Part shown: positions 62,722-64,000 of the stretch, in pieces | Numbering within the stretch: position 1 is the stretch's first letter | How the letters are laid out: every line of letters begins with the position of its first letter | Program-made: the position numbers and the translations under genes | The notes under the pieces: generated by a model | Told to the model about the DNA's origin: nothing | Seen by the model: only the letters and a program-made list of their open reading frames with translations | Databases searched by the model: none | Source of the DNA: Planctomycetaceae bacterium | GTDB lineage: Bacteria > Planctomycetota > Planctomycetia > Planctomycetales > Planctomycetaceae | Direction of reading: 5' to 3' | DNA: 64,000 nucleotides | Assembly (NCBI GenBank): GCA_900299185.1 | Contig: OMIV01000068.1 | Location: 1-64,000 of the forward strand

Positions 62722-63909
62722 TTACGCGGTCAGCGTTCCAACGACCTTCTTGGCTGCGTCCGTCAGATCTGTCGCTGCAATGATGGGACGTCCGCTCTCG
62801 GCGAGCATCTTGCGGGCGAGATCAACGTTCGTGCCTTCCAGACGCACTACCAGCGGCACTGTGAAACCAACTTTCTCGTAGGCTTCCAACAGCGCGGTCA
62901 CGATGGTGTCGCACTTCATGATTCCGCCGAAGATGTTGACCAGTACGGCCTTCACGTTCTTGTCGGACAGAATGATGCGGAAGGCTTCGGTGACTTGATC
63001 GACGTTCGCGCCGCCGCCGACGTCGAGGAAGTTCGCAGGCTCGCCGCCATGCAACTTGATGATGTCCATCGTGCTCATCGCGAGACCGGCGCCGTTCACG
63101 AGGCAGCCGATGTTGCCTTCGAGCTTCACATAGCTGAGGCCCGTATTCTGCGCCCGAATCTCGGACTCTTCTTCTTCGCTGAGGTCGCGCAGTTCGAGCA
63201 GGTTCTTGTGACGGAACATGGCGTTGTCGTCGAACGACACCTTGCCATCGAGTGCCACCAATTGACCTTCTGCCGTCACGACCAGCGGGTTGACTTCGGT
63301 CATGCTGCAATCGTTGTCGACGAAGAACTTCACGATCTTCGGCAAGAAGTCTTGAGCGCTCTTCGTTGCGGCCGCATCGAGGCCCAGATCATGAGCCAAC
63401 TTGCGAACTTGGAACGGCTGCAAGCCGTAACCCGCGTCGATCTTCTGAGTGAAGATCTTCTCGGGCGTGTTGTGAGCGACGACTTCGATCTCCATGCCGC
63501 CTTCGGACGACATGATCAACACTGGGCCGCCAGCCGCGCGGTCAACCACAACGCCGAGATACAGCTCGCGAGCGATGTTGAGACCCTGCTCAACGAGCAG
63601 CGTGTTGACTTGCTTGCCTTCTTCGCCGGTCTGAATGGTGACGAGCGTGTTGCCCAGCATCCGCTCCGCGTTGGCTTTGGCTTCATCGGCGGACTTCACC
63701 AGAACCACACCGCGTTGCTCGGGTTGCTCTTTGAAGCGACCTTTGCCACGGCCACCCGCGTGAATTTGCGACTTCACAACAGCGATCGAACCGCCGAGCT
63801 TCGTAAAAGCTGCCGCCGCCTCGTCGGGAGTCTTGCAGACGATGCCTTCGGGCACGGCCACTCCGGCGGCTTTGAAGAGCTGCTTGGCTTGATACTCATG
63901 AATCTTCAT
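62722..63909 (-). CDS. sucC: Succinate-CoA ligase, beta subunit (ADP-forming type)
   Basis: 395 residues from ATG 63909 ([17 protein letters not shown]). The ATP-grasp part has [11 protein letters not shown], the EVNPLVVT block and [12 protein letters not shown]. The C-terminal ligase part has [25 protein letters not shown] and [12 protein letters not shown]. Makes ATP or GTP from succinyl-CoA. First gene of sucCD; its upstream region runs to the window edge. Confidence 0.96.
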   Translation of the reverse strand: MKIHEYQAKQLFKAAGVAVPEGIVCKTPDEAAAAFTKLGGSIAVVKSQIHAGGRGKGRFKEQPEQRGVVLVKSADEAKANAERMLGNTLVTIQTGEEGKQVNTLLVEQGLNIARELYLGVVVDRAAGGPVLIMSSEGGMEIEVVAHNTPEKIFTQKIDAGYGLQPFQVRKLAHDLGLDAAATKSAQDFLPKIVKFFVDNDCSMTEVNPLVVTAEGQLVALDGKVSFDDNAMFRHKNLLELRDLSEEEESEIRAQNTGLSYVKLEGNIGCLVNGAGLAMSTMDIIKLHGGEPANFLDVGGGANVDQVTEAFRIILSDKNVKAVLVNIFGGIMKCDTIVTALLEAYEKVGFTVPLVVRLEGTNVDLARKMLAESGRPIIAATDLTDAAKKVVGTLTA

Positions 63910-64000
63910 CGAACGGCACCTATTTCCTTCCACCTCGCCCAGTCTTGTCACACGACAAGGATCGTTGGGCAAGAAACCTCAGAAACGTCGCACTCGACAC

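Noticed and set aside
1-64000. tRNA, rRNA or CRISPR loci
   Set aside because: I scanned the spacers for T-arm-like GGTTCGA.TCC, rRNA-like blocks and regularly spaced direct repeats and found none convincing; a covariance search was not possible.

Overview
The window looks like chromosomal DNA of a planctomycete (order Pirellulales/Planctomycetales-like). The strongest evidence is three DUF1501 proteins with Tat signals (8560-9939, 13357-14847, 21441-22889), two PSCyt1-PSCyt2-PSD1 (DUF1549/DUF1553) cytochrome-like proteins (16935-20276, 48681-51680), a secreted sulfatase, an HTTM membrane protein, an Old-Yellow-Enzyme-type protein of planctomycete type, and large secreted proteins with stacked domains. 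No rRNA, tRNA, CRISPR array, prophage or intact transposase was found.

Layout. 0.1-8.2 kb: a giant secreted glycoside-hydrolase-like protein with another domain inside it, a hypothetical protein, and on the minus strand a Tat-exported FAD oxidoreductase, a DUF309 protein and a half-size EamA-like membrane protein. 8.5-16.7 kb (plus): DUF1501, cupin, NAD kinase, two membrane proteins, DUF1501, CBS protein, SGNH-like secreted protein. 16.9-22.9 kb: a PSD1 gene and a DUF1501 gene, with a MazEF-type toxin-antitoxin pair on the opposite strand between them. 23.2-28.1 kb: ECF sigma factor, overlapping anti-sigma factor with two CXXCH motifs, and a zinc-ribbon/trypsin/beta-propeller membrane protein. 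28.2-41.6 kb (all minus): OYE-like oxidoreductase, D-isomer dehydrogenase, then the housekeeping run rpoZ-gmk-yicC, secG-tpiA and pheA, then TlpA-like thioredoxin, a secreted unknown, HTTM protein and its CXXCH partner. 41.9-45.7 kb (plus): sugar isomerase, glycine-rich RRM protein, AhpD-like protein, sulfatase. 45.7-64 kb: acnA (minus), PSD1 with an embedded LamG domain (plus), then minus-strand Ser/Thr kinase, TolC-like lipoprotein, coiled-coil lipoprotein, two ClpP paralogues, and Der, SucD and SucC, with one small secreted protein on the plus strand.

Two themes stand out. First, three large exported proteins carry domains inserted into or between other domains (squalene-cyclase-like/CXXCH inside a glycosidase; a duplicated discoidin-like module inside one PSD1 protein; LamG inside the other). 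The first of these has REP-like palindromes translated in frame at its left junction. Second, the spacers carry several unrelated-looking palindromic elements: a 211-base MITE-like element at 6416-6626, a 127-base inverted repeat before the sigma factor, nested palindromes at 59898-60000, and 9-base periodic repeats flanking sucD. I also see lower GC in the 28-36.6 kb housekeeping block.

Starts were moved from the longest reading frame wherever a Shine-Dalgarno-like sequence, signal peptide or family N-terminus favoured an internal codon. All functions are read from motifs by eye; no search was run.
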